A stretch of DNA of 64,000 nt from Arthrobacter endolithicus (GCF_026627425.1 NZ_JAPNLH010000003.1:62001-126000), one strand, 5' to 3'; shown: positions 43,436 to 52,564, numbered from the stretch's first letter. The notes: generated by a model not told the origin, from the letters alone. Translations and numbers: made by a program.

Positions 43436-43915
43436 ATGGACAACTTCGAGGATGATGACGGAGGGCTGTCGACGTGCGTCGCAGCTGGCTCGTCGAAAAT
43501 TGGTTTGATCGTCCCTTCCACTACGACCCTGGGGACGGAACTACCGCAACTGTTCCGGCGACAGTCAGCTGCTACGGGTCATCGCTATACATTTCATTCG
43601 GCTCGAGCAAAGCTGCGCAACGTCACGGTTGAGGAACTGGCCGCGATGGTCGACAAGGCGGCCGAGTGCGCACACCGGGTTGCGATGGTCGCACCGTATA
43701 TGCCGGTCCGCACACGGCTCGTCAATGACTCTATCGAAGGCGCGGGGGTCGCAGTCCAGAAAGTCGAAGACGAACTCGGGCTCCCAGTCGTGACCGCCGC
43801 GACAGCCAGCGCGTACGAGATCCTCCGGACGCTTGGCCTCGAGCCCGCCATGGCCGGTGCAGGTCGGGTGCTGGCTGACCGCTCTACCGTCGATGCGTCG
43901 GCGTCACTGGCATGA
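43436..43915 (+). pseudogene. Asp/Glu racemase / maleate isomerase-family gene with internal deletions
   Basis: The frame encodes 159 residues where relatives have about 240-250. KIGLIVPSTTTLGTELPQLF (N-terminus), RNVTVEELAAMVDKAAECA, RVAMVAPYMPVRTRLVNDSI and VEDELGLPVVTAATASAYEI (C-terminus) are in the correct order. The two stretches that normally hold the catalytic cysteines are missing: one before RVAMVAPYM and one between GAGVAV and QKVEDELG. So it keeps an open frame but should be inactive. ATG 43436 has GGAGA upstream, and the stop overlaps the next ATG (ATGA). Confidence 0.75.
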
Positions 43916-44320
43916 AGGCATCTGCAGACCCGGCAGCGGACGGAACGCGGGGCGCCCTACAGGATCTGTTGGTGTTGGACCTGACTCGGAAACTTTCCGG
44001 CCCATTTGCCACGATGACCCTAGCCGATCTCGGTGCCGACGTGATCAAGATCGAACAACCCAGCACCGGTGACGACGCCAGGGCGTGGGGCCCACCGTTC
44101 CAGGGAGAAGAAGCGGCGTACTTCCTCTCCGTCAACCGCAATAAACGCAGCGTGGCCGTCGATCTGAAGTCTACCGAGGGGCATGAGTCGGTGTGGAAGC
44201 TGGCCGCGAGGGCAGACGTGCTAGTGGAGAATTTTCGACCGGGTACTGCGGCGGGTCTCGGCTTCGGATTCGATAAACATTCGAAGGCGAATCCCGGATT
44301 GGTATATGCGTCTTTGAACC
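43912..44320 (+). pseudogene. CaiB/BaiF CoA-transferase, N-terminal fragment
   Basis: About 135 residues of a CoA-transferase of family III (normally about 400) are present: LLVLDLTRKLSGPFATMTLA, DLGADVIKIEQPSTGDDARA, FLSVNRNKRSVAVDLKS and DVLVENFRPGTAAGLGFGF. The match stops at LVYASLNP. The catalytic Asp would lie further on and is lost. After 44320 the sequence becomes part of a zinc alcohol dehydrogenase in another frame, and the original frame ends at 44376. This looks like a deletion joining two genes. Confidence 0.82.
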
Positions 44321-44321
44321 C

Positions 44322-44944
44322 ATGGCGTTGGGCCACGAAGCAATCGGCCGCTTGCTCACCTCGGGCGAAGGCGTAAGTGATGTGCGTGTCGGCGACCACG
44401 TCGTGCTGGTGTTCGTACCCAGCTGCGGCAGCTGCCGGGCGTTCGCCGCCGGTAGCCCGGCGCTGTGCCATTGGGTCGCCGTTGTCAACGGCTCCGGCGA
44501 CCTGCTGCACGGGGAAGCCCTGCTGAAAACCGCCGGAGGAGAGCTAATCAACCATCACCTGGGAGTCTCCGCGTTCGCCGACTACGCTGTCGTGGCTCGG
44601 GAATCCGCGGTGGTCATAGACGACGATCGATCGATCCGAATGCGGAAAAGCACAAGCTTGCCCTGGATTGCGGGGCGGCCACGGTGGGGACGCCCGACGA
44701 CGACGCCCGGCTGGTCGCCGAGGCTGCAATTCGCCGGCCCCGGCAAAAAGCTGCTCGGTTCCTACCTGGGGTACTGGCGGAAGGGAAACTACCGGTGGAC
44801 CTGCTGCACTCCGGCACCAGGCCGCTGACAGAAATCAACGAAGGCCTGGATGATTTGGCGGCAGGCCGCGTGGTACGCAGGCTCTTCCAGGCGTGGCGCC
44901 TGGAAGAACTCGTGATAACTGAACTGGTTGACGTAACCGAGTGA
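44322..44944 (+). pseudogene. Zinc-dependent alcohol dehydrogenase, broken internal and C-terminal pieces
   Basis: The piece from 44322 starts at MALGHEAIGRLLTSGEGVSD and runs through VLVFVPSCGSCR to NHHLGVSAFADYAVVARES, corresponding to about residues 65-160 of a class III-like ADH. The N-terminus with the first zinc ligand is absent. The Rossmann domain is mostly deleted. From about 44640 the sequence continues in another frame (AEKHKLALDCGAATVGTPDD), with a further shift near GKKLLGSYLG. It ends KLPVDLLHSGTRPLTEINEG, the usual ADH C-terminus. At least two frameshifts and two deletions are needed. Confidence 0.8.
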
Positions 44945-44956
44945 AGGAGCTTGACG

Positions 44957-45856
44957 ATGGCTGTAGTTGGATGGATCGGACTTGGCAACATGGGCGGCGG
45001 CATGTCCGCGAACTTGGTCAACGCCGGGCATGAAGTGCGCGGCTTCGACCTAAGCGAGGCCGCCATGGCGGCGGCCGGGACAGCCGGCGTGAAGCTTGTC
45101 GGCAGCATCGCAGAAGCAGTCGGGGACGCCGACGTCGTCTTCACCATGCTGCCCAAGGGCGATCACGCCAGAGCAGTCTACCTGAACGACGACGGCGTAT
45201 TGGCCCACGCCGACCCGAGGGCCCTGCTGGTCGACTCGTCCACCATCGACATCGAATCCGCGCGGACGTTGCATGATGCCGCTGCCGCCCGCGGGTTTCG
45301 CTTCGTGGACGCCCCCGTCTCCGGGGGAGTGAGCGGGGCGCGGGCCGGAACGCTGACTTTCATGGTCGGCGGGGAGGGCCGCGCGGTCGAGGATGCCGGC
45401 GTCTTCATCAAGCCCATGGCCGGGAACATCATCCCTACCGGCGGTGCCACCACGGGTCAGGCCGCCAAGATCTGCAATAACCTCATGCTCTTCATCAACC
45501 TCGCCGGCACGGCCGAAGGTGCCGTGCTGGCGGACCGGCTTGGCCTCGATAAGCAGGTCTTCTGGAATATCGCCTCAGTTTCGTCGGGGGACAGCTGGGC
45601 GCTCCGTACCTAGTACCCGGTCCCCGGGGTCGTGTCCACCGCGGCATCGAACAACGACTTTGCGCCCACCTTCACCGTCGAGTTGGCCAAGAAGGACATC
45701 GGTCTCGCCATCGCTGCGGCCAAGGGCACCGGGACTCCGCTGCACATCGGCGAGCACGTCGAGCAGCTGTTACAGCGTCTGATCGACGCCGGCGACGCCG
45801 GCAAAGACTGCTCCATAATCGTCAAGGTGGTGGATGGCACGCTGGAGCAGCAGTAG
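44957..45856 (+). pseudogene. 3-hydroxyisobutyrate dehydrogenase-family gene split by an amber codon
   Basis: The frame from ATG 44957 (GAAGGAG upstream) gives WIGLGNMGGGMSANLVNAGH (NAD site), DAPVSGGVSGARAGTLTFMV (substrate site) and GQAAKICNNLMLFINLAGTA (catalytic Lys). TAG at 45611-45613 interrupts it at ALRT. The same frame then continues as YPVPGVVSTAASNNDFAPTF and DIGLAIAAAKGTGTPLHI to 45856, completing a normal 299-residue protein. One base change would restore it. The N-terminal part alone lacks much of the dimer-forming helical domain. Recent loss or a sequencing error are both possible. Confidence 0.85.
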
Positions 45857-45858
45857 CC

Positions 45859-45946
45859 GCTGTAGGAGCGGCCGACCCCTCCCGGACAGCTGTAAGAGCG
45901 GCCGACCCCTCCCGGACAGCTGTAAGAGCGGCCAGCCCCTCCCGGA
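45859..45946. repeat. 30-bp tandem repeat, three copies
   Basis: The unit starts GCTGTAAGAGCGGCCGACCC and ends CCTCCCGGACA. Copies are at 45859-45888, 45889-45918 and 45919-45946 (last partial), with a few base differences. It lies between the dehydrogenase pseudogene and the MFS transporter, with no obvious coding role. Confidence 0.95.
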
Positions 45947-45978
45947 GTTCCCGAATGTGGCGGCTCCCCGGTCAGCGG

Positions 45979-47337
45979 CTACGAAACACGCCGCGAGCCT
46001 TTAACCTCTCGTGCATAGGTTTCGGGGTCCGAAATATCGGACTTGGAGTAGTCCCTTAGCCCGAAAGCCGCCGCAATCGTGATCAGGGCCGAGACCAGTA
46101 TGTATACGGATACCGCATACCCGGTTCCGAACTGATGGAGCAGGAAAGTGGCAACCAGTGCGGCCGGCCCGCCGGCGATGATCGAGGCTAGCTGATAGCC
46201 CAACCCAGCGCCGGTGTACCGGAGGTTGGTCGGGAAGTTCTCCGCAATGATCGACGCCTGCGGGCCGTATTGCATCGCGTGCGGGATGAGCGCCACGCAC
46301 AAGGCAGCGAAGACCAGCCAACCGACGCCGCTGTCGAGAAGTGCGAAGTAAACAAAGCCCCAGACGCCGGTGATGGCCGCCCCGATCAGGTAGATCTTTT
46401 TGCGACCAACAGTGTCGGACAGGTGCCCGAAGTATGGCACACAAAAGAGCTCGATGGCCGCCGCGATCATGGTGCCGATCAGAACGAAGTTGTACGAGTA
46501 ATTGTGGTTCTTGTCGGTCAGGTAGGACAACACAAAGGCGGTCACGATGTAGAACGGCATCTGCTCCGACATCCGTAGGAGCGCCGACAGGATGATCGCT
46601 TTCGGGTACCTTTTGATCACCTCGAGAACCGGAGCCTTTTGGGTCTTTTGGGTCTTGACCACCTCGGCGAACATCGGGGTTTCCAGGATTCTGAGCCGGA
46701 TGTATAGCCCGATGCCGACCAGGACCAGGCTGAGCAGGAACGGGATCCGCCAGCCCCAGGCAATGAAGGCGTCCGTGCCAATGATGGAGTTGAATACGGC
46801 AAGCAGACCGGTGGAGAGAATGATGCCAATGGCGACACCAAGCTGCGGCCAGCTGGCCATCAGACCTCTGCGCTTCTGGTCGCCCCACTCCATCGAAAGA
46901 AGAATGGAACCGCCCCACTCGCCACCGACGGCTATGCCTTGAAAGATGCGAAGGATGATCAGGACGGCTGGTGCAGCCTCGCCCCAGGTCGTCGCACCGG
47001 GAAGCACACCGATCAGGGCGGTCGAGATCCCCATCATCAGCAGCGTGATAATCAGCATCGCCTTGCGGCCAATCCGGTCGCCCCAGTGCCCGAAGATCGC
47101 CGCTCCGACCGGACGGGCCAGGAACCCGACGAAGTAGGTGGCGAAGGCGGAGATCAGCCCTAGATAGGGGGACATGTGGGGGAAGAACACATGTGGGAAC
47201 ACCAGTGCCGCCGCTGTACCGTAGAGGAAGTAGTCGTACCACTCGATTGTCGTCCCGATCGTGCTGGCGATCGCCGCTTTTCGCGCCTGACTTCGCTCGT
47301 CGAGGCCGCTCACTGCAGCTGGTTCGAGTTTGGACAT
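45979..47337 (-). CDS. MHS-type MFS transporter
   Basis: The 452-residue protein has 12 membrane helices in the major facilitator superfamily, metabolite:H+ symporter branch. EWYDYFLYGTAAALVF at helix 1, GHWGDRIGRKAML in the 2-3 loop and GIAVGGEWGGSILLSMEW at helix 5 are diagnostic. Relatives import dicarboxylates, shikimate, betaine or aromatic acids; this substrate is unknown. The gene is intact, unlike its neighbours. GGAAGG precedes ATG 47337, and a promoter and palindrome lie upstream. It probably served the decayed catabolic genes. Confidence 0.9.
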   Translation of the reverse strand: MSKLEPAAVSGLDERSQARKAAIASTIGTTIEWYDYFLYGTAAALVFPHVFFPHMSPYLGLISAFATYFVGFLARPVGAAIFGHWGDRIGRKAMLIITLLMMGISTALIGVLPGATTWGEAAPAVLIILRIFQGIAVGGEWGGSILLSMEWGDQKRRGLMASWPQLGVAIGIILSTGLLAVFNSIIGTDAFIAWGWRIPFLLSLVLVGIGLYIRLRILETPMFAEVVKTQKTQKAPVLEVIKRYPKAIILSALLRMSEQMPFYIVTAFVLSYLTDKNHNYSYNFVLIGTMIAAAIELFCVPYFGHLSDTVGRKKIYLIGAAITGVWGFVYFALLDSGVGWLVFAALCVALIPHAMQYGPQASIIAENFPTNLRYTGAGLGYQLASIIAGGPAALVATFLLHQFGTGYAVSVYILVSALITIAAAFGLRDYSKSDISDPETYAREVKGSRRVS

Positions 47338-47355
47338 TACTGTCTCACCTTCCCT

Positions 47356-47369
47356 GTTGAACGTTCAAC
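47356..47369. promoter_or_regulatory. 14-bp palindrome (operator candidate) in the MFS leader
   Basis: GTTGAACGTTCAAC is perfectly self-complementary and lies 18 bases before the MFS start codon, downstream of the promoter. The shape suits a GntR, IclR or LacI-type repressor. No such regulator is in the window. Confidence 0.55.
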
Positions 47370-47459
47370 TGGGTCCAGGCACGCCGCCCGGGCTCGGGTA
47401 ACGGGGTGCGCTCGCTTTCCACGACTGTGTGTCTCGTGTGCACCGTGCTTACACCTAAC

Positions 47460-47488
47460 TGTTTAGCCAGAGTCGAATAAGTTGTCAA
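47460..47488 (-). promoter_or_regulatory. Sigma-70-type promoter of the MFS transporter
   Basis: On the minus strand TTGACA (47488-47483) is separated by 17 bases from TAAACA (47465-47460). The consensus -35 and spacing are good. The predicted 5' leader is about 115 bases and includes the palindrome at 47356-47369. Confidence 0.65.
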
Positions 47489-47594
47489 GGAATCCAATGC
47501 AGCGGCGGATTCACAGGCGCGCAGCCAACGAATCCGAGCTCCACCAGCGCCGCCGCAAATCGCCGGAAGCTGGGGCACAGGAGACAATGGAGGC

Positions 47595-49349
47595 ATGTAC
47601 CTGCTGCTGGCCGCAACCGACGCGCGCGTCGCCCCCGAGGGCACCGACAGCCAGAGCGCGCCCATCGGCCCTTGTGCGGACATTGTCCCTGTCAACGCCC
47701 TTGGAGAAGCCACGGCTGCCAGACGCACTTTGGCCGTTGCCGACCTACCGGCCGCCGTAACACAGTTGGAAAGCGAGCAGCGGCCGCGCTGGGTGTGGGA
47801 TCGGACGCAGAACTGGTATCCACAGCTGCTGGACGCCGGAGTCAGTGTCGAGCGCTGCCATGACGTGGCACTATGCCGCAACATTCTGGTCTTTTCGTCC
47901 CTCACCGCAGACACTGACTACGCCAAGACCACGGCACCGCTCCGCTTTGATGACATTCTTGACCCGAGCACCGAAACCGCGAATCAGGACAGCCTCTTTG
48001 ATACGCCCGTCAACCGGGGCGGACCCTTTATCGACGCCCTGCGGCAGGAATTCGCCGCCCAGCTGGGAGCCGTCCGGCGCTCCGTTCAGCCGGGTCGTCT
48101 GGCCTTGCTCTTGGCGGCCGAGTCCGCCGGCGCTTTAATTGCCGCGGAAATGCGCCACACCGGGCTGCCGTGGCGTGCCGATCTGCACGAGCAGATCCTC
48201 CTGACGCATCTTGGCCCGCGCCCGGCCGGTGCGCGGCGGCCGGAGAAGCTTGAGTTTCTGGCCGGCCGGCTCCGCGAGGAGCTCAACGCTCCTACTCTGA
48301 ATCCGGATTCCGCCCAGGAACTGATGCGGGCCCTGCACCGGGCCGGCATTGAGACGAAAACCACCCGATCGTGGGAGCTGGAGCAGATCTCCCACCCGGC
48401 CATTGAGCCCCTGCTGGCCTACAAGAAAATCAGCCGATTACATACGGCGAACGGCTGGGCGTGGCTGGACCAGTGGGTGGCTGGGGGCCGCTTCCGTCCC
48501 GAGTACGTGGTGGGCGGCGTTGTCTCCGGGCGGTGGGCATCGCGCGGGGGCGGTGCGCTGCAGATCCCCCGGCAAATCCGCGGTGCAGCGCATGCGGATC
48601 CGGGTTGGAAGCTGATTGTCGCCGACGCCGCGCAGCTGGAGCCTAGGGTGTTGGCTGCCTTGGCCCAGGACAGCACAATGGCCGAAGCCGCCCGGGATAA
48701 GGACCTCTATGCCGGGATCGCGGCGCAGGGCTTCGGCGGTGATAGGGCCAAGGCAAAGGTAGCGCTGTTGGGTGCCATTTATGGCGCGACGACGGGCGAG
48801 TCCGGGCGGCTGATGGGCCAGTTGAGCAGGACCTATCCCGACGCGGTGGGCTTCGTGGAAGCAGCGGCGAGGGCCGGCGAGCGAGGCGAGGTGGTGACCT
48901 CCAGATTGGGACGCAGCTGCCCTGCGCCGTCGGATCAATGGTGGGCCACGCAGCGCAGCAGCACGGAGGAGGAGCAACGACGGGCGGAGAGCGCGGCACG
49001 TTCGCGGGGGCGTTTCACCCGGAATTTCGTGGTGCAGGGGTCAGCGGCGGACTGGGCTGCCTGCTGGCTGGCCGAAGTACGACGGCGGCTGGGCACCTTG
49101 GCCGCCGAACGCACGGCCACGCCCGTCGCCGGAGCGGAAGCCGGAACCCCCTGCTCCAAGAACGGCCCGGAGCTGGTCTTTTTCCTGCATGACGAGGTGA
49201 TGGTCCATGCCCCGGATGAGCTGCTGGCCACCGTCGTGCAGATGTTGGAGGAATCGTCGCGGACTGCTACCCGGTTGCTGTTCGGGAACATACCGATCGC
49301 ATTTCCGGTGAACATCGCCGTGGTCGATTCCTACGCCGACGCGAAGTAG
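47595..49349 (+). CDS. Family A DNA polymerase with 3'-5' exonuclease-like domain
   Basis: The 584-residue protein has an N-terminal exonuclease-like domain (about 1-180) and a polymerase I-type catalytic core. The core shows motif A in KLIVADAAQLEPRVLAALAQ, the O-helix region GDRAKAKVALLGAIYGATTG and motif C FFLHDEVMVHAP. It is shorter than Pol I and lacks the 5' nuclease domain. This is the actinobacterial 'bifunctional 3'-5' exonuclease/DNA polymerase' group, presumably for repair or damage synthesis. The exonuclease acidic residues are not obvious, so proofreading may be absent. Confidence 0.88.
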   Translation: MYLLLAATDARVAPEGTDSQSAPIGPCADIVPVNALGEATAARRTLAVADLPAAVTQLESEQRPRWVWDRTQNWYPQLLDAGVSVERCHDVALCRNILVFSSLTADTDYAKTTAPLRFDDILDPSTETANQDSLFDTPVNRGGPFIDALRQEFAAQLGAVRRSVQPGRLALLLAAESAGALIAAEMRHTGLPWRADLHEQILLTHLGPRPAGARRPEKLEFLAGRLREELNAPTLNPDSAQELMRALHRAGIETKTTRSWELEQISHPAIEPLLAYKKISRLHTANGWAWLDQWVAGGRFRPEYVVGGVVSGRWASRGGGALQIPRQIRGAAHADPGWKLIVADAAQLEPRVLAALAQDSTMAEAARDKDLYAGIAAQGFGGDRAKAKVALLGAIYGATTGESGRLMGQLSRTYPDAVGFVEAAARAGERGEVVTSRLGRSCPAPSDQWWATQRSSTEEEQRRAESAARSRGRFTRNFVVQGSAADWAACWLAEVRRRLGTLAAERTATPVAGAEAGTPCSKNGPELVFFLHDEVMVHAPDELLATVVQMLEESSRTATRLLFGNIPIAFPVNIAVVDSYADAK

Positions 49350-49367
49350 CCGGTCCGGGCACCGCCG

Positions 49368-50084
49368 TTAGAGCGGGGCAACGATGACGCGGTCGGCATC
49401 CCAGGGAACAGACCAGCCCAGATGGTCGAACAAGCGGCTCAGAATTCCCGCGGTGAACCCCCAAACCAGGACGCCGTTTACCAGAAAAGCAGGGCTGCTG
49501 TACGTCCGCGGACCGCGTTTCAACGTCGCCGTGTACCGATTGTCCGGATCCAGCAGATCACGGACCGGGACACGAAATACCTGGGCGGACTCACCGTAGT
49601 CCACCACGGCTACAGGCGACGGAGCCATCCACCAAGCCAGAACCGGCGTTACCATGAAATTACTGACCGGAAGGGCAACCTCGGGCAACCGGCCCAGGAT
49701 CTGGACTCCGGCCGGGTCCAGTCCTGTTTCCTCCACGGCCTCCCGCAACGCCGCCGCATCCACAGAGACATCCCCCGCGTCGACTCCGCCGCCGGGAAAA
49801 GCGACCTGCCCCGGATGATCCGTCAGTGTGGCGGCCCGCTCAATCAGCAAAACATCCAACCCGGCGGGAGCCAACGGCTTGCCAGAGGCGGCGGGAACGT
49901 CATCCAAGGCACCAAAAAGCAGCAGCACCGCAGCCTGCCGTGCCGTGCGTGGATCCAACGGGCGCGGCCAATGATCATCGCGGGCTGCATCGAGCCCGCC
50001 GGCAGCAGCTTCCTGCGCAACGGCCGCCAGCTGGGCATACACACTGTCCGTCCGCCGGCCTAGCACTGAGGGTTCCCGGCTCAC
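49368..50084 (-). CDS. NUDIX hydrolase (CoA pyrophosphatase-like)
   Basis: The 238-residue protein has the Nudix box [20 protein letters not shown] followed by [17 protein letters not shown] and [20 protein letters not shown] resemble the CoA-pyrophosphatase group (NUDT7/YeaB). It likely hydrolyses CoA or related nucleotide diphosphates. It overlaps nth by four bases, the same gene pair as Rv3672c/Rv3674c in Mycobacterium. The N-terminal 40 residues are variable. Confidence 0.9.
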   Translation of the reverse strand: MSREPSVLGRRTDSVYAQLAAVAQEAAAGGLDAARDDHWPRPLDPRTARQAAVLLLFGALDDVPAASGKPLAPAGLDVLLIERAATLTDHPGQVAFPGGGVDAGDVSVDAAALREAVEETGLDPAGVQILGRLPEVALPVSNFMVTPVLAWWMAPSPVAVVDYGESAQVFRVPVRDLLDPDNRYTATLKRGPRTYSSPAFLVNGVLVWGFTAGILSRLFDHLGWSVPWDADRVIVAPL

Positions 50085-50989
50085 GGAAGGTCCGTTCCCG
50101 GCGCCGCCGGCCCGGGCTCCGGGCCGGACGACACCCCCTGCCGGGCCAGTAGCTGTGCCTCCCGGCGGTACTCGGCCGCGCGGCTTACGTCACCGAGCAT
50201 CCGCGCCAGCAGATCCTCGTTGCCTGGCGCCAGCTCGTACTTGAGCAACTTCTTCGCCTTGACCGGATCCGTCTCACCTTCTCCGTAGGAGGGACACAAA
50301 GTGGCGACCGGGCAGGCGCCGCAGGCGGGTTTACGTGCATGGCAGACGCGGCGCCCATGGAATACCACCCGATGCGAGAGCATCGTCCACTCAGCCTTGG
50401 GAATGAGTCCGCCTACATCGGCTTCGATCCTGACGGGATCTTTGGACTCGGTCCAGCCGAAGCGCTGTGCCAGCCGGATGAAATGCGTATCCACAGTGAT
50501 CCCGGGGATCCCGAACGCATTGCCCAACACCACGTTGGCCGTTTTGCGCCCGACCCCGGCGAGCGTTACTAGATCGTCCAGCCGACCCGGCACTACGCCG
50601 TCGTACTCGTCAACAATCCGGGTGGCCAGCGAAATCAGGCTCCGGGTCTTGGCGCGGAAAAAGCCCGTTGGTTGGATCATCGTTTCGAGCTCCGCGACAT
50701 TGGCCTCCGCCAGCGCGCGCGCATCCGGGTATCTGGCGAACAGTGCCGGCGTGGTCTGGTTTACCCGCACGTCGGTGGTCTGGGCGGAGAGCACGGTGGC
50801 GACCACCAGTTCGAACGCGTTGCGGAAGTCCAGCTCCGCATGGGCATAGGGGTAGGCCTTTGCCAGCTGCCGGTTGATCTTTCCCGCCCGGCGCTTGAGT
50901 GCCAGCAGAGATTCACCGGTGTGGGGGCGCACCGCATCGGGCGTCGCTGTCTTGGCAGACGCGCTCTTGGCAGGAATGGTCGGGACCAA
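50081..50989 (-). CDS. nth: Endonuclease III
   Basis: Nth removes oxidised pyrimidines and nicks the abasic site (base excision repair). The 302-residue protein has [20 protein letters not shown] and the helix-hairpin-helix with catalytic Lys in [18 protein letters not shown]. The catalytic Asp is in [17 protein letters not shown], and the C-x6-C-x2-C-x5-C iron-sulfur cluster in [19 protein letters not shown]-terminal extension of about 75 residues is unlike E. coli Nth. TTG 50989 is the apparent start, four bases after the stop of the previous gene. Confidence 0.95.
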   Translation of the reverse strand: MVPTIPAKSASAKTATPDAVRPHTGESLLALKRRAGKINRQLAKAYPYAHAELDFRNAFELVVATVLSAQTTDVRVNQTTPALFARYPDARALAEANVAELETMIQPTGFFRAKTRSLISLATRIVDEYDGVVPGRLDDLVTLAGVGRKTANVVLGNAFGIPGITVDTHFIRLAQRFGWTESKDPVRIEADVGGLIPKAEWTMLSHRVVFHGRRVCHARKPACGACPVATLCPSYGEGETDPVKAKKLLKYELAPGNEDLLARMLGDVSRAAEYRREAQLLARQGVSSGPEPGPAAPGTDLP

Positions 50990-50992
50990 AGA

Positions 50993-52291
50993 TTACTCGC
51001 TCTCCGGTGCCCGCTCGATATTGCTCAGATCACGCAGCACTCCCGCGCGGCCTTCGGTGTTCTGCACCAGGAAGTCGTGACCACGATCCCGCAGGGCCAG
51101 AATCCAACTGCCTGGTTCCACGTTGTAGAGGAAGGCCCCGGTCTTCTCATCGAACACCGGCCGCTTGCGGTCCACGGCAAACCAAAATGCGTCGTAAACG
51201 GCCTTCTCCCCGTGGCCCTTTCCTGCATCGTGGCTGTGGTCCGGTTCGTGGCGTGATCCGGGATCGACGGTGGCACCGATGCTTTCCGGTACGGCTCGTG
51301 AAGGCGTGTCGACCGCAGGATTAAGCGTGGTCTGCGGGGTCGGCGCGGCGGTTTCGGCAGCGTGCTGCACTGAAGCGCCCTGACCTGCGGCGTCCTGCCC
51401 GACGGCGTCCTGCCCGACCGCGTTCGACGGGACCGCGTTGGACGAAACCGCGGCCGAACCGGCCGGATGGGAGAGGCCTGGTATCGGCTGACTGGACGTC
51501 TTCGCCGCGGACGGCGTCGGCGCGGGCTCGTGGGCAGCGCTCCGATCAGCATCCCCCTTGGCAGCGCCAGGCCGGGAAGCGTCGGGCGTCAAAGCAACTG
51601 ACGTCGCAACAGCAGGCTTCGCAACCGCAGGCTTCGCAACCGCAGGCTTTGCAACCGCAGGCTTGACAACCGCGGGCTTGGCTACCGTAGGCTTGGCGAC
51701 CGCGGGAACGACGTCCCGAGCGACGGGATGGGCAGGCAATTCCGGACGATGGGCGAAGTCGGCAGCGAAGAACGGAAGCCAAGGCGCGACGACGGTGGAT
51801 GCCAGCAGGCCGAGGGAACCTATCAGCCCAATCAGGAAGGCCCAGCGGAAATCAGAGACCGTGTAAAGGAAGAAAAAGGAGGTGGCAAAGGAGGCAACTA
51901 CGGAGCCGAACTGGTCAACGGAGAGCGAGCCGATCCGCGTTTTGACGCCCGCAGAGAGCCGCCGGGCCAGGAACAGGATGCCGGTGAGTAACGGCAGCAC
52001 CACCCCAATGCCCAGGAAGAACAGGGAAAATCCATTCCATAAATTGAGGTAGTAATCGGCGCGGAACAGCGGCAGTACGGAACCGATGAAGATCACGACG
52101 ACCGATCCCAGTGCCACCACGTCGCGCAGGGTCAGCGGACCAAGCAAGGCGTGGCTGGCCTGGGGCCCCGAGGGAGCGCCCATGGACGTGCTGCCAGCCG
52201 CTGGCTCCGCACCACTGTTGCTGCGGCCTCTTCCGCCGTCGTCGTTCCGGCTTCCTCCACCGTTGTCGGCGCCGAATTGCTGCTCTGTCAT
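50993..52291 (-). CDS. Membrane protein with KPAVA-repeat linker
   Basis: The 432-residue protein has a polar N-terminus and three or four membrane helices (about residues 55-175: VALGSVVVIFIGSVLPLF, FSLFFLGIGVVLPLLTGI, WAFLIGLIGSLGLLAS). A low-complexity linker follows with seven or eight KPAVA-type pentapeptides and then SNAVGQDAVGQDA-type repeats. The C-terminal 70 residues form a compact predicted domain (WFAVDRKRPVFDEKTGAFLY). No family is recognised. It is immediately upstream of nth (coupled) and divergent from acs. Confidence 0.75.
   Translation of the reverse strand: MTEQQFGADNGGGSRNDDGGRGRSNSGAEPAAGSTSMGAPSGPQASHALLGPLTLRDVVALGSVVVIFIGSVLPLFRADYYLNLWNGFSLFFLGIGVVLPLLTGILFLARRLSAGVKTRIGSLSVDQFGSVVASFATSFFFLYTVSDFRWAFLIGLIGSLGLLASTVVAPWLPFFAADFAHRPELPAHPVARDVVPAVAKPTVAKPAVVKPAVAKPAVAKPAVAKPAVATSVALTPDASRPGAAKGDADRSAAHEPAPTPSAAKTSSQPIPGLSHPAGSAAVSSNAVPSNAVGQDAVGQDAAGQGASVQHAAETAAPTPQTTLNPAVDTPSRAVPESIGATVDPGSRHEPDHSHDAGKGHGEKAVYDAFWFAVDRKRPVFDEKTGAFLYNVEPGSWILALRDRGHDFLVQNTEGRAGVLRDLSNIERAPESE
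51604..51708. repeat. 15-bp tandem repeats encoding KPAVA units
   Basis: About seven degenerate copies of GCAACCGCAGGCTTC (plus strand) encode Val-Ala-Lys-Pro-Ala units in the gene at 50993-52291. The period preserves frame. Confidence 0.92.
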
Positions 52292-52564
52292 CTCGTACTC
52301 CTTGCCGGACGGCGATCCTGCAGCCCGCGGGTATGTCTGGCACGGACTCGCCTCAGGCGGCCCGCGTCGCTCTGTTGGAAAGTCACGATCCTATTACAGA
52401 CTAATGACACAACCCTGACATCTCTAGCCGGATGAATTCGCCAGTCGCGGCAGCGCGTCACAGACGGGCCAATTTGCTGCAGTGACTGTGATCGCCGACA
52501 CGTGCGGGTATTCGGCGCGCTAAAGTTGAAGCCAGAACCCGTCTTAGCTGAAATTGAGGTAGAG

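Noticed and set aside
45859-45946. CRISPR array
   Set aside because: The three units are contiguous with no spacers, and no cas genes are present.
42430-47490. Transposon or integrase-borne island
   Set aside because: No transposase, integrase, terminal inverted repeats or tRNA attachment site was recognised at either edge.
52430-52520. CRP/GlxR site upstream of acs
   Set aside because: TGTGA and TCACA half-sites occur, but not with the six-base spacing required.
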